From assembly GCA_903827245.1 (NCBI GenBank), contig CAIKHO010000021.1, forward strand, positions 26,144 through 90,143: DNA of 64,000 nt, read 5' to 3'. Shown in pieces: positions 51,878 to 60,364 of the stretch. The notes beneath the pieces are model-generated. The model saw only the letters and a program-made list of their open reading frames with translations. It was not told the origin of the DNA and did no database searches. The stretch is from an uncultured Opitutia bacterium (GTDB lineage: Bacteria; Verrucomicrobiota; Verrucomicrobiia; Opitutales; Opitutaceae). Both the position numbers and the translations under genes were made by a program. The first letter of the stretch is position 1, and each line of letters opens with the position of its first letter.

Positions 51878-54001
51878 ATGGCCCTGCCGCCGCACATCTC
51901 AGCCGGCCCTGCGGGTGGCTCCAGCCGTACGCCCGTGTACGCGCTGGTCGGCAATCCGAATTGCGGCAAGAGCACACTCTTCAACGCCCTCACCGGCCTG
52001 AAGCAGAAGGTCGGCAACTATCCCGGGGTCACCGTGGAGAAGAAAGTCGGCACCGCCTACTCCCAGCACGGCCAGCCGATGACTGTCATCGATCTGCCCG
52101 GCGCCTATTCATTGGCCGCACGCTCGCCCGACGAGGCCGTCACGCGCGATGTCCTGCTCGGCCGGCGCAGCGACACCGCCCAGCCCGACCGGATCCTTTG
52201 CATTGTCGATGCGACGAATCTCGAGCGAAACCTTTACCTGGTTCACCAGATTCTCGACTTGGGCCGGCCGGTCATCCTCGTGGTCAACATGATGGACTTG
52301 GCCGCACAGGCGGGCCTGAGCCTCCGCCTCAGCCAGCTCGAAAACCAGCTCGGCATCCCGGTGATCCCCTGTGAAGCCGCCAATGGCCGTGGCATAATCG
52401 AGCTGCGCCTGGCCATGAGCCGTCCGGACCTGCCGCTTTCCCGTCATGCGTGGGCCGTGCCCGCCCCGATTGCCCCCGCGATCGCCGAAATTCAGGCCTC
52501 GCTCATCTCCCATGACCACAAGGGGCCCCTCATTGCCCGCGCCGAGGCGCTGTTGCTGCTGACCGACCAGGACAGCGTGCGCGTGGCCGGCTCCACGCCG
52601 CTGCACCCGCGCACGGCCGAGATTCTCCGTACGTGGGAAAAACGCTGGAACGACGAGGGCACCGACTGGGCCGGCTCGCTCGTCAATTCGCGCTACGATG
52701 CCATCGGCCGCCTCGCGGCCGAGGTGGTGCTGCAGTCTGGCACCAGCGGGCCGACAACGAGCGACAAGATCGACGCCGTGGCCACCCATCCGCTGTGGGG
52801 CTGGCTTGTGCTCGGTGCCGTCATGCTGCTGCTGTTCCTGAGCATCTTCACGCTCGCAGAATACCCGATGAACTGGATCGACGCCCATGTGGCCGCACTG
52901 GCGAACGCCGTGAAGGGCGCCATGGCGCCGGGCGATCTGCGCGACCTCATCACGGATGGGGCTATCGCGGGGGTGGGAGGAGTGATCATCTTCCTCCCGC
53001 AAATCCTGATCCTGTTTTTCTTCATCGGTCTCCTCGAGAGCACCGGCTACATGGCGCGCGCCGCCTTCATCATGGACCGCCTGATGAGCCGCGTCGGGCT
53101 CAATGGCAAAAGTTTCATCCCGCTGCTCAGCTCCTACGCCTGTGCAATTCCCGGCATCATGGCCACGCGCACGATCGAGGATTCGAAGGACCGCCTGGTC
53201 ACGATTCTCGTGGCGCCACTCATGAGCTGCTCCGCCCGCCTGCCGGTTTACCTGCTGATGATCGCCGCGTTGGTGCCGGGGGACCGGGTGCCGCTGCTGA
53301 CCAAGGTCGGCATCATGCTGCTGATGTACGCCCTCGGCACCGTGGGGGCGTTCGGCTTCGCGTGGCTCTTCAAACGCACGCTCCTCAAGGGGGCGCCCCC
53401 GCTGATGATCATGGAACTGCCGCCCTACCGCCTGCCGCGCCTGCGGGACGTGGCACTGCACATGATCGAGCGCGCGTGGATCTTCCTCCGGCGCGCGGGC
53501 ACCGTTATTCTTGGCATCAGCATTGTGCTGTGGTTTCTCACCGCGTACCCGAAGGCGCCGGCCGATGCCACGCCCGCGCAGCAACTCGCCCAAAGCTTCG
53601 CCGGGCGGGCCGGGCATCTGCTCGAGCCGGCGATCAAGCCGCTCGGCTTCGACTGGCAGATCGGCATCGGCCTGATCACCTCGTTCGCCGCCCGCGAGGT
53701 CTTTGTCAGCACCATGGGAGTGGTCTTCAACACGGAGTCGTCGGACAAGGACACCACGCCCCTGCGCAAGGCCATGCTCGCCGCCCGCTGGCCCGACGGA
53801 CGCATGCTCTTCACTCCGCTGACCTGCATCACGCTGATGATCTTCTACGTCTTCGCGATGCAGTGCATGAGCACCATCGCCGTGGTGAAGCGCGAGACCA
53901 ACGGGTGGAAATGGCCCATTTTTCAAACTGCCTACATGACTGGCACCGCGTGGATTTTGTCATTGGTTGTCTACCAGGCCGGGCGCGGGCTTGGCTTCTG
54001 A
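51878..54001 (+). CDS. feoB: Ferrous iron transport protein B
   Basis: About 707 residues. N-terminal G domain with VGNPNCGKSTLFNALTG (G1, near 24), GNYPGVTVEKKVG (G2), DLPGAYSLAARSPDE (G3) and NMMDLA (G4 equivalent); then a large membrane region with FeoB core motifs LSSYACAIPGIMATRTIED and STMGVVFN. It moves Fe2+ across the inner membrane. The ATG at 51878 lies one base after the second feoA. Confidence 0.96.
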   Translation: MALPPHISAGPAGGSSRTPVYALVGNPNCGKSTLFNALTGLKQKVGNYPGVTVEKKVGTAYSQHGQPMTVIDLPGAYSLAARSPDEAVTRDVLLGRRSDTAQPDRILCIVDATNLERNLYLVHQILDLGRPVILVVNMMDLAAQAGLSLRLSQLENQLGIPVIPCEAANGRGIIELRLAMSRPDLPLSRHAWAVPAPIAPAIAEIQASLISHDHKGPLIARAEALLLLTDQDSVRVAGSTPLHPRTAEILRTWEKRWNDEGTDWAGSLVNSRYDAIGRLAAEVVLQSGTSGPTTSDKIDAVATHPLWGWLVLGAVMLLLFLSIFTLAEYPMNWIDAHVAALANAVKGAMAPGDLRDLITDGAIAGVGGVIIFLPQILILFFFIGLLESTGYMARAAFIMDRLMSRVGLNGKSFIPLLSSYACAIPGIMATRTIEDSKDRLVTILVAPLMSCSARLPVYLLMIAALVPGDRVPLLTKVGIMLLMYALGTVGAFGFAWLFKRTLLKGAPPLMIMELPPYRLPRLRDVALHMIERAWIFLRRAGTVILGISIVLWFLTAYPKAPADATPAQQLAQSFAGRAGHLLEPAIKPLGFDWQIGIGLITSFAAREVFVSTMGVVFNTESSDKDTTPLRKAMLAARWPDGRMLFTPLTCITLMIFYVFAMQCMSTIAVVKRETNGWKWPIFQTAYMTGTAWILSLVVYQAGRGLGF

Positions 54002-54002
54002 A

Positions 54003-54170
54003 ATGAACGCCGAAACCCAAACCCTGGCCGCCCTGGCCGTGGTCGCGATCGCTGCGGTGTGGCTGGTCCGGCGCACGCTGGCGAAAAGAAAAAATCCCGG
54101 CTGTGGCGGTGATTGCGGATGCCCCACGGGCGAGTTCAAGGCGAAGCTGCAACGGAACAAGGCGGACTGA
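54003..54170 (+). CDS. FeoB-associated Cys-rich membrane protein
   Basis: 55 residues: one hydrophobic helix (TLAALAVVAIAAVWLVRRTL, about 6-25) followed by KRKNPGCGGDCGCPTGEFKA with three cysteines. This is the pattern of small FeoB-associated Cys-rich proteins, which may help hand on or sense iron. The ATG begins one base after the feoB stop. A GGTGG/CCACC hairpin follows at 54173-54190. Confidence 0.75.
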   Translation: MNAETQTLAALAVVAIAAVWLVRRTLAKRKNPGCGGDCGCPTGEFKAKLQRNKAD

Positions 54171-54210
54171 AGGGTGGGGCGCGTTCCACCGGTAACGAGC
54201 AGCTCCCCGC

Positions 54211-54855
54211 TCAACCGGCCATCCATCGCCTGAAAGCGTCGAAACCCTCGGCGCCGGCGAGGGCGAGGAAGACAAAGAACGCGACTGCACCCGCAAACGC
54301 CGCGTGGCCCGCCACAATGAAGAGCCCGTCGCGCTCCAGCAGGCCGGCGGCGATCAGCAGGATGCTGAAGGCCGGCAGGAGATTGCTGAAGGGCACGGGC
54401 AGCGGAAGGAGCAGCAATAGGGCGGATAAAAATATCGGCAGTGCATGCAGCTGGAGCCGGACGGGCGAGCCGGTCAGCCATGGCAGCCGCGGCTTAAGGA
54501 ACAGTTCGAAGCCACGGATGACTTTCTGCGCCGCGGCGAACACGCGCGCGAACAGTTTGGGCGAAAGTGGCCGGTCGAGCAATCTGGCGGGCAGCCAGGG
54601 CTTCAGGCCGAGCGCCAGGCGCATTCCGATCAGGGCGATCACCAGGCCGAACGGTGTCGAGAGTCCCGGCAGCGGGATCGGCGTGACGAACGGCAGCGCC
54701 AGCAGCATCACGAGCAGCATGTAGCCGCGCCCATCCAGCACCGCCATGATTTCGCGCAGCGTCACCGTCTCCACGGCGAACTCCCGCAGGATGGACTCGA
54801 GGTCGTGCGAAAGTTTTCGCGGCCCGGCCGGTTCAGGTGCCGCGCCGGTTGCCAT
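54211..54855 (-). CDS. ExoD-family membrane protein
   Basis: 214 residues. N-terminal LRREFAVET-like helix (LREFAVETVTLREIMAVLDG) and GYMLLVMLLALPFVTPIPLP followed by LSTPFGLVIALIGMRLALGL match the ExoD family, linked to exopolysaccharide synthesis in rhizobia. About five hydrophobic segments. The start overlaps the queE end by 23 nt; a shared transcript is likely but a functional link is not. Confidence 0.85.
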   Translation of the reverse strand: MATGAAPEPAGPRKLSHDLESILREFAVETVTLREIMAVLDGRGYMLLVMLLALPFVTPIPLPGLSTPFGLVIALIGMRLALGLKPWLPARLLDRPLSPKLFARVFAAAQKVIRGFELFLKPRLPWLTGSPVRLQLHALPIFLSALLLLLPLPVPFSNLLPAFSILLIAAGLLERDGLFIVAGHAAFAGAVAFFVFLALAGAEGFDAFRRWMAG

Positions 54856-55528
54856 AGAGCTCGATGTGGAGGCGGTGCGCGTAACGATAGCCGCGCGATT
54901 TGCAGAGCTCGCTCAACCATCCGGCGCGATCCCGCATCCGCTCCAGGGTCGTGGCCTCGGGCATGAGCAGCACCTTGTGGCGCGGGATGTCGCGGCCCAG
55001 CGAGGCGAGCATGCCCTCGAGTTCTTCGATGTCAGCGGGCTGAGCGACTACGAACTTGAACTGCCAGCCCCGCCCGTCGAGCCAGGCGCGCACCACGTCG
55101 GGCTGCCAGCGGGTGGCCTCGTGCTTCTTCCGCCAGGCGGCGTGTTCCTTGAGGTCCGGTGTGGAGTTCAGGAGCTTGGGCGAGAGCGAGGCGAGATCGC
55201 ACGCGATGCCATCCGGCGCCACCGTGGCCGCGGTCTCGATGGTGAGATGATAGCCCAGGAGCCTGAGTTCGGCGGCGAGTTCCCGGATTTCCTTCGCGAT
55301 CATCGGTTCGCCTCCGGTGAGGACGACGTGCCGTGCAATGGGGTGGGCCTGCACCTCGGCGACAATGGCGTCGACCGTGCGCGACTCGCCCTCCGGATTC
55401 CACGAGGCATAGGGCGTGTCGCACCACACGCAGCGCAGGTTGCAGCCACTGGTGCGGACAAAAACCGACGGCACCCCCGTCAGTTCGCCCTCGCCCTGCA
55501 GCGAGTAGAAGATTTCTGAAATTAGCAT
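54833..55528 (-). CDS. queE: 7-carboxy-7-deazaguanine synthase QueE
   Basis: Radical SAM enzyme of 231 residues turning 6-carboxytetrahydropterin into 7-carboxy-7-deazaguanine on the queuosine path. Cluster motif GCNLRCVWCDTPYA near residues 30-40, HVVLTGGEPMI near 70, and a C-terminal PQLHIELYGNRRG-type end (AHRLHIELYGNRRGT). The ATG is 9 nt beyond an inverted-repeat arm. queC lies 80 nt upstream on the same strand; queD and queF are not in the window. Confidence 0.95.
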   Translation of the reverse strand: MLISEIFYSLQGEGELTGVPSVFVRTSGCNLRCVWCDTPYASWNPEGESRTVDAIVAEVQAHPIARHVVLTGGEPMIAKEIRELAAELRLLGYHLTIETAATVAPDGIACDLASLSPKLLNSTPDLKEHAAWRKKHEATRWQPDVVRAWLDGRGWQFKFVVAQPADIEELEGMLASLGRDIPRHKVLLMPEATTLERMRDRAGWLSELCKSRGYRYAHRLHIELYGNRRGT

Positions 55529-55537
55529 CGAACGAAT

Positions 55538-55613
55538 TTAACCACGGATTACGCGGATTATCACGGATGATGAGTAGTTTTATCCGTGCCGATCCGTGTA
55601 ATCCGGGGTCAAA
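55538..55613. repeat. CACGGATTAC-type inverted repeat between queC and queE
   Basis: Left arm 55538-55568 (TTAACCACGGATTACGCGGA onward) and right arm 55582-55613 (ATCCGTGCCGATCCGTGTAA onward) are complementary, made of CACGGAT/ATCCGTG units. The queC stop codon is inside one arm and the queE start lies 9 nt beyond the other. Confidence 0.85.
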
Positions 55614-56298
55614 ACGGTTTGGGTTTCTCGGGCAGGGACTCGGTTGAGAGGTAAACCGTCGGATCCACCAGTCCCGCCTGGGCAAAGGCCTCGCGGCGTT
55701 CGACGCAGGTGCCGCATTTCCCGCAGTGGACGGGCCCGCCCTTGTAGCACGAGTAGGTCTGCGCGAAATCCACGCCCAGCCGGGCGCCCAGCGCGGCGAT
55801 TCCGCCCTTGTTCATCGCGATGAAGGGCCGCAGGAGCTGCACGCCCGCGTAGGTGCCCAGCCTCATTGCCTCGCCCATCGCGCGCATGAAGTCCTCGCGG
55901 CAGTCGGGATAGATCGCGTGGTCGCCGCCATGCGCCGCGATGACGAGCCCTTCCGCGTCGATGCTTTCGGCGAAGCCCGCGGCAATCGAGAGCATGATCG
56001 CATTCCGGAAGGGCACGACGGTTTGTTTCATATTGTCCGCCTCGTAGTGTCCCTCGGGGATGTCGCCGCCGCTGGCCAGCAGGCCCGAGGCAAACAGCCG
56101 GTCCATGAATCGCAGCGGCACAATCTCGTGGCGTACCCCGATCTTGGCCGCATGCGCGGCGGCGAATGGCAGCTCCCGCGGGTTGTGCTTGGAGCCGTAG
56201 TCAAAACTCACCGTCGCGCTCACGCTGTGCTCCTGGCGCGCCCAGTAGAGCGCGGTCACGGAATCCATCCCGCCGGAGCAGAGTACAATGACTTTCAT
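55609..56298 (-). CDS. queC: 7-cyano-7-deazaguanine synthase QueC
   Basis: 229 residues. ATP-pyrophosphatase motif VLCSGGMDSVTALYWA at residues 5-20, then FDYGSKHNPRELPFAA, and a zinc site HCGKCGTCVERREAF near the C terminus. It makes preQ0 from 7-carboxy-7-deazaguanine, ATP and ammonia. The ATG at 56298 is chosen because the long upstream frame runs through repeat sequence and the divergent gene. No preQ1 riboswitch is seen before it. Confidence 0.95.
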   Translation of the reverse strand: MKVIVLCSGGMDSVTALYWARQEHSVSATVSFDYGSKHNPRELPFAAAHAAKIGVRHEIVPLRFMDRLFASGLLASGGDIPEGHYEADNMKQTVVPFRNAIMLSIAAGFAESIDAEGLVIAAHGGDHAIYPDCREDFMRAMGEAMRLGTYAGVQLLRPFIAMNKGGIAALGARLGVDFAQTYSCYKGGPVHCGKCGTCVERREAFAQAGLVDPTVYLSTESLPEKPKPF

Positions 56299-56330
56299 GC
56301 GGCAAATCTGACGACAAACCAGCGACTGCC

Positions 56331-56417
56331 AATCTTTCCTCTTTCTCCCAATCTTTCTCTTTCTCTCGGCCTTCAAGTCTGGGAGAAAGAGGAAGAGAAC
56401 GAAGAAAGAGAAAGATT
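56331..56417. repeat. CTTTCTCTTTCTC-type inverted repeat before HDAC-like gene
   Basis: Left arm 56331-56367 (AATCTTTCCTCTTTCTCCCA onward) and right arm 56381-56417 (GGGAGAAAGAGGAAGAGAAC onward) are about 37 nt each and complementary, with a 13-nt loop. The ATG of the HDAC-like gene follows after one base. It sits in the 120-nt divergent spacer with queC. Confidence 0.85.
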
Positions 56418-56418
56418 C

Positions 56419-57276
56419 ATGACCATCCTCCACGATCCCCGGTGCGCTGAGTTCGGATCGTCCACGCGCCCCGAGCAGCCCGCCCGCGTGCTCCAGGCCG
56501 CGCCTTACCTGCGGGCCGCCCACCCGGAATGGCGGTGGCGGGTGCCCGTTGCGGCCGCGGAGGAGATGCTGCTGCTCGCCCACACGCCGTCGCACCTGAA
56601 GCGCCTGCAGCATCCGCCGGATTTCGACGGCGACACCCCGTATTTCGAGGGCATTTACGCCCACGCCCGCCGTTCGGTCGGCGCGGCCTTGGAGGCCATG
56701 GAACTCGCCCTCGGTGCCAACGAAAAGGCCTTCGCGCTGATGCGTCCGCCGGGACACCACGCGACCGCCGGGCAGGCCATGGGATTTTGCTACCTCAACC
56801 AGGTCGCCATTGCCGCACTCGCCGCCCGCCGCCGGGGCGCCGTGCGCGTCGCCGTCTGGGATTTTGATGCGCATCATGGCAACGGCACCGAGGCCATCCT
56901 CGACGGACGCGAGGGCTTCCTGTTCGCCAGCGTGCACCAGTTTCCCGGCTATCCCGGCACCGGCACCCGCCAGTCGGTCACCTGCCGCAACTGGCCCGTT
57001 GAGCCCCATCTGCCGCGCGACCAACACATGGACGCGCTCGCCAAATCGTGGGACGCCATTGTTGGTTTCCGCCCCGACCTGGTCCTGGTCTCAGCGGGTT
57101 TCGACGCCTACGCGCACGATCCGATCACCACGATGTCGCTTGAATGCGAGGATTTCGCGACGCTTGGCCGCTGGCTGGGCGACTCGGACCTGCCGGCGGC
57201 GGCAATGCTCGAGGGCGGCTACAGCGACGACCTGCCGCGATTGATCGATGCCTTTCTCGCCGCCTGGGCCGGGTGA
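56419..57276 (+). CDS. Histone deacetylase-like amidohydrolase
   Basis: 285 residues of the HDAC/acetylpolyamine amidohydrolase superfamily. Visible: start MTILHDPRCAEFGSSTRPEQ, active-site MRPPGHHATAGQAMGFCYLN near 113-131, metal-binding VWDFDAHHGNGTEAIL near 151-166, and SAGFDAYAHDP near 225. All metal ligands are present, so it should be a zinc-dependent deacetylase. Bacterial substrates may be acetylpolyamines or acetylated lysines; not resolved. Confidence 0.9.
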   Translation: MTILHDPRCAEFGSSTRPEQPARVLQAAPYLRAAHPEWRWRVPVAAAEEMLLLAHTPSHLKRLQHPPDFDGDTPYFEGIYAHARRSVGAALEAMELALGANEKAFALMRPPGHHATAGQAMGFCYLNQVAIAALAARRRGAVRVAVWDFDAHHGNGTEAILDGREGFLFASVHQFPGYPGTGTRQSVTCRNWPVEPHLPRDQHMDALAKSWDAIVGFRPDLVLVSAGFDAYAHDPITTMSLECEDFATLGRWLGDSDLPAAAMLEGGYSDDLPRLIDAFLAAWAG

Positions 57277-57323
57277 GAAAGAAAGTCGCCTGCGCCCCGC
57301 CACCACCCCAAAATCGTCCCCGC

Positions 57324-58502
57324 ATGATTTCCCGCTTCCTTCCGGTGAAGGTTCGCCGTTTGCTCGGCATAAGAGTGACCACCCGCCCGCCCGCCTTTCA
57401 GCTGATCGAACAATCCGCGCAACTCGCGCCGCTGCTCGCCGCGCTTGATCGCGTCGAGGAGGTCTCCCTCGATACGGAGGCGGACAACATGTTTCACTAC
57501 CGCACGCGCGTCTGCCTGCTGCAGTTTCTCGTCGGCGGGGAGGTCTTCCTGGTCGACGTGCTCGCGCCCGGCATGCAGCTCGATCCGCTGTGGACGAAGC
57601 TTGCCCGCAAGCACCTCATCATGCACGGCAGCGACTTCGACCTGCGGCTGCTGCACGATCTCTGCCGGTTTCGCGCGCTCAGCCTGTTCGACACGATGCT
57701 CGCCGCCCAGCTGCTCAACCGGCAGCGGATTGGCCTTGCCGCCCTGCTGGAGGAGCATTTCGGCGTCGCCATCGACAAATCCGGCCAGAAGGCCAACTGG
57801 TCCGCACGGCCCATTACGCCCAAGCTTCTCACCTATGCCGCGCTCGACGTGTGGCACCTGCCGGCGCTGCGCGACATCCTCACCCGCGAGCTCGCCAAGC
57901 GCGGCCGCCTGCCCTGGTTGGAGCAGCAATGCCGGGCGCAGATCGAGGCCGGCAGCACGGGTTTTGCCCCGCCGGACGAGAACGACTGGCGCATCGGCAA
58001 GTCCGAGCGACTCCGCGGCCGGGGGCTCTCCATCCTGCACGCGGTCTGGCACTGGCGCGAGGCGCAGGCCAAGCGGATCGACACCGCGCCGTTCAAGGTC
58101 TGCGGCAATGAACTCCTGCTCCGGATCGCCTTTGCGGCCGAGGCCGACGGGGCGACCCCGGAATCCGTGCTCGGGTCCGTGCACCTCGGGCGGCGTCACG
58201 ACCGGATTTTTCCCTCGCTGGCCGAGGCGGTGCGCGCCGGCTTTGACCGGGATCCCAAGTCCCTGCCGCGCCGTCCCGGCCGCGATTCACGCCAGGCCGC
58301 GCTGACGCAGTCCGAGGTCGAGCTCCTCGACCGCATCAAGGCCGATCGCGACCAGGTGGCGGCCAGGATCGAACTCGACCCCACGCTCATCGCGAGCCGG
58401 GCTCAACTGGCCCAGATCGCCCGCGCTCCCGCCCAGCTCGATACCGTCCTGTTGCGGTGGCAGGCCGACCTGCTGCGCGACGTGCCGTCCTTGAAAAATT
58501 AA
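57324..58502 (+). CDS. rnd: Ribonuclease D
   Basis: 392 residues. DEDD exonuclease domain: VSLDTEADNMFHYRTRVCLL (D, E), HGSDFDLRLLHDLCRF (D) and YAALDVWHLPALRDIL (DEDDy-type Y and D). HRDC-like helical part follows (GLSILHAVWHWREAQAKRID), repeated toward the C terminus. It trims tRNA 3' ends. The ATG at 57324 fits; the frame runs further upstream only in low-quality sequence. The stop codon overlaps the first bases of a 31-nt repeat. Confidence 0.9.
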   Translation: MISRFLPVKVRRLLGIRVTTRPPAFQLIEQSAQLAPLLAALDRVEEVSLDTEADNMFHYRTRVCLLQFLVGGEVFLVDVLAPGMQLDPLWTKLARKHLIMHGSDFDLRLLHDLCRFRALSLFDTMLAAQLLNRQRIGLAALLEEHFGVAIDKSGQKANWSARPITPKLLTYAALDVWHLPALRDILTRELAKRGRLPWLEQQCRAQIEAGSTGFAPPDENDWRIGKSERLRGRGLSILHAVWHWREAQAKRIDTAPFKVCGNELLLRIAFAAEADGATPESVLGSVHLGRRHDRIFPSLAEAVRAGFDRDPKSLPRRPGRDSRQAALTQSEVELLDRIKADRDQVAARIELDPTLIASRAQLAQIARAPAQLDTVLLRWQADLLRDVPSLKN

Positions 58503-58531
58503 GGTGGCCGCCGACCTCCGGGCGGCGGATT
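58501..58531 (+). repeat. 31-nt hairpin element, second copy
   Basis: The 31 bases starting AAGGTGGCCGCCGACCTCCG are identical to the reverse complement of 16366-16396. Stem GCCGCC/GGCGGC. The first two bases belong to the rnd stop codon. The spacer continues to 58672; a TTTTTCTTTGCGCC segment at 58625-58638 resembles other arms of the intergenic repeat class. Confidence 0.88.
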
Positions 58532-58672
58532 CCGGCTAACGGTAGGCCACACCGCCGCCGGGCCCGTCCGTCATCGTCTTGCCGACAGCGGAAGGTAGGG
58601 GCCGCCTTTGATAGGAACTTGGCTTTTTCTTTGCGCCTTAGAGCCTTTGCGCGAGCCTCGGTTTCTCCACCC

Positions 58673-60364
58673 GTGTCCACGCCCGCCCGCAGTGTGCCTG
58701 TCGAATCCGCCGAACCGGCCGCCAACGCCAACATCGCGCGGCATCTCGCCTTCATGGCGGCCAGCCGCCCGGAGGCGACGGCGCTGAAGATTCCGCGCGG
58801 CCGCACTTCCGCCGGCGACATCGACTACCTCGCGCTCACCTTTGCCGGACTGGCGGCCGAGGTCGACGCCTGGCGCGCGTTGCTGGCCGCGCGCGGAGTC
58901 CGCCGAGGCGATCGCACGCTGGTCATGGTCAGGCCCGGCCTGCCGCTGATCGCGTCCGCCTTTGCGCTTTTTCAAATCGGGGCGGTTCCGGTGATCATCG
59001 ATCCGGGCATGGGCCTGCGCAATTTTCTCGCCTGTGTGACCCGTTCGCGACCGCGCGTGCTGGTGGGCATCCCGCTGGCCCGGGCGATCAGCCGCGTCTT
59101 CCGCCGCGCGTTCCGGTCGATTGAGGTCCGCGTCGCCGTCAGCAGCTCGCTCGTGGCCCGGCTTTCCCCGCTCGCGCCGGGAAAGGTGGAAAATGACATG
59201 GCCCGCACCGCGCCCGATGAATTGGCCGCCATCCTGTTCACCTCTGGTTCCACCGGCGCCCCCAAGGGCGTCTGCTACGAGCACGGCATGTTCGAGGCGC
59301 AGGTCCGGCTCATCCGCGAAACCTACGGCATCGCTCCCGGCGAGATCGATCTGCCGATGCTGCCCATCTTCGCCCTGTTCAATCCCGCGCTCGGCCTCAC
59401 CACCATCGTGCCCGAGATCGATCCACGGCGCCCGGCTGCCGTCGATCCCGCCAAAATCGTGCAGGCCATCCTCCAGGAAAACGTCACCACCTCCTTCGGC
59501 TCGCCGACACTTTGGCGGAAAATTTTCGACCATTGCCTGGCCCGCAACCTCACGCTGCCCGGTCTCCGCCGGGTGCTTTGCGCCGGTGCGCCGGTGCCCC
59601 TTTCGCTCTACGCCGATTCCCGGAAGGTTCTCACCGGTGGGCGCCTCTACAGTCCGTACGGCGCCACCGAGGCGCTGCCCGTCAGCAGCACGCACGCGGA
59701 CGAGTTTCTCGCGAAGGAGGTGATCGCCGACAGCGACCGCTTCGGCACCAGCATCGGCCGGCCAGTTTCCGGGATGGAGGTGCGCATTATCGCCATCACC
59801 GACGAAGCGGTCGCCGATATTGCGGAGACGCGCGAGCTGCTCACGGGCGAAATCGGGGAGATCATCGTGCGCGGACCGGTTGTGACCAAAGGCTATGACG
59901 GTTTGGCCGAAGCCACGGCCGCGGCGAAAATAGCCGACGGCAGGACCGTCTGGCACCGCATGGGCGACTGCGGCCGGATCGACGGGGCGGGACGGCTCTG
60001 GTTCTGCGGACGCAAGGCCGAGCGGGTCATCACGGCGGAGGGCACGCTTTTCACCGATCCCTGCGAACAGGTCTTCCGGATGAATTTTGCCGGCCTGCGG
60101 GTTGCCTTGATCGGCCTCGGCAGCCCCGGACAGATGACGCCTGCCCTCGTGATCGAGAACACACCCATCGCGAAGGACCGGAAGTTGTTCTTTGCGGTGC
60201 TGCGACAAGCGGCGCTGTCGCATCCTCACACCGCCGGCATCACCCATTTTTTCCTGCACCCCCGGTTTCCCGTGGACACCCGGCACAACGCCAAGATCCA
60301 CCGCCTGGCCCTGGCCAAATGGGCCGCGACGGCCAGGGCCCATGAGGGTGAGACGGCGAGCTGA
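58673..60364 (+). CDS. oleC: OleC-type beta-lactone synthetase (AMP-dependent synthetase)
   Basis: About 563 residues of the acyl-adenylating superfamily. AMP motif LFTSGSTGAPKGVCYEH, LYSPYGATEALPVSSTHADE, GRPVSGMEVRIIA and WHRMGDCGRIDGAGRLWFCG. These, plus a following OleD gene, fit OleC, which makes a beta-lactone from 2-alkyl-3-hydroxy acids in long-chain olefin biosynthesis. The catalytic lysine region reads DTRHNAKIHR near the C terminus. The GTG at 58673 is chosen because the frame upstream covers non-coding repeat sequence. Stop overlaps the oleD start by one base. oleA and oleB are not in the window. Confidence 0.87.
   Translation: MSTPARSVPVESAEPAANANIARHLAFMAASRPEATALKIPRGRTSAGDIDYLALTFAGLAAEVDAWRALLAARGVRRGDRTLVMVRPGLPLIASAFALFQIGAVPVIIDPGMGLRNFLACVTRSRPRVLVGIPLARAISRVFRRAFRSIEVRVAVSSSLVARLSPLAPGKVENDMARTAPDELAAILFTSGSTGAPKGVCYEHGMFEAQVRLIRETYGIAPGEIDLPMLPIFALFNPALGLTTIVPEIDPRRPAAVDPAKIVQAILQENVTTSFGSPTLWRKIFDHCLARNLTLPGLRRVLCAGAPVPLSLYADSRKVLTGGRLYSPYGATEALPVSSTHADEFLAKEVIADSDRFGTSIGRPVSGMEVRIIAITDEAVADIAETRELLTGEIGEIIVRGPVVTKGYDGLAEATAAAKIADGRTVWHRMGDCGRIDGAGRLWFCGRKAERVITAEGTLFTDPCEQVFRMNFAGLRVALIGLGSPGQMTPALVIENTPIAKDRKLFFAVLRQAALSHPHTAGITHFFLHPRFPVDTRHNAKIHRLALAKWAATARAHEGETAS

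Noticed and set aside
52109..53926. A 605-codon open frame antisense to feoB
   Set aside because: No domains and low-complexity composition; feoB is strongly supported.
56299..56418. preQ1 riboswitch before queC
   Set aside because: The spacer is occupied by the pyrimidine/purine inverted repeat and has no preQ1 motif.
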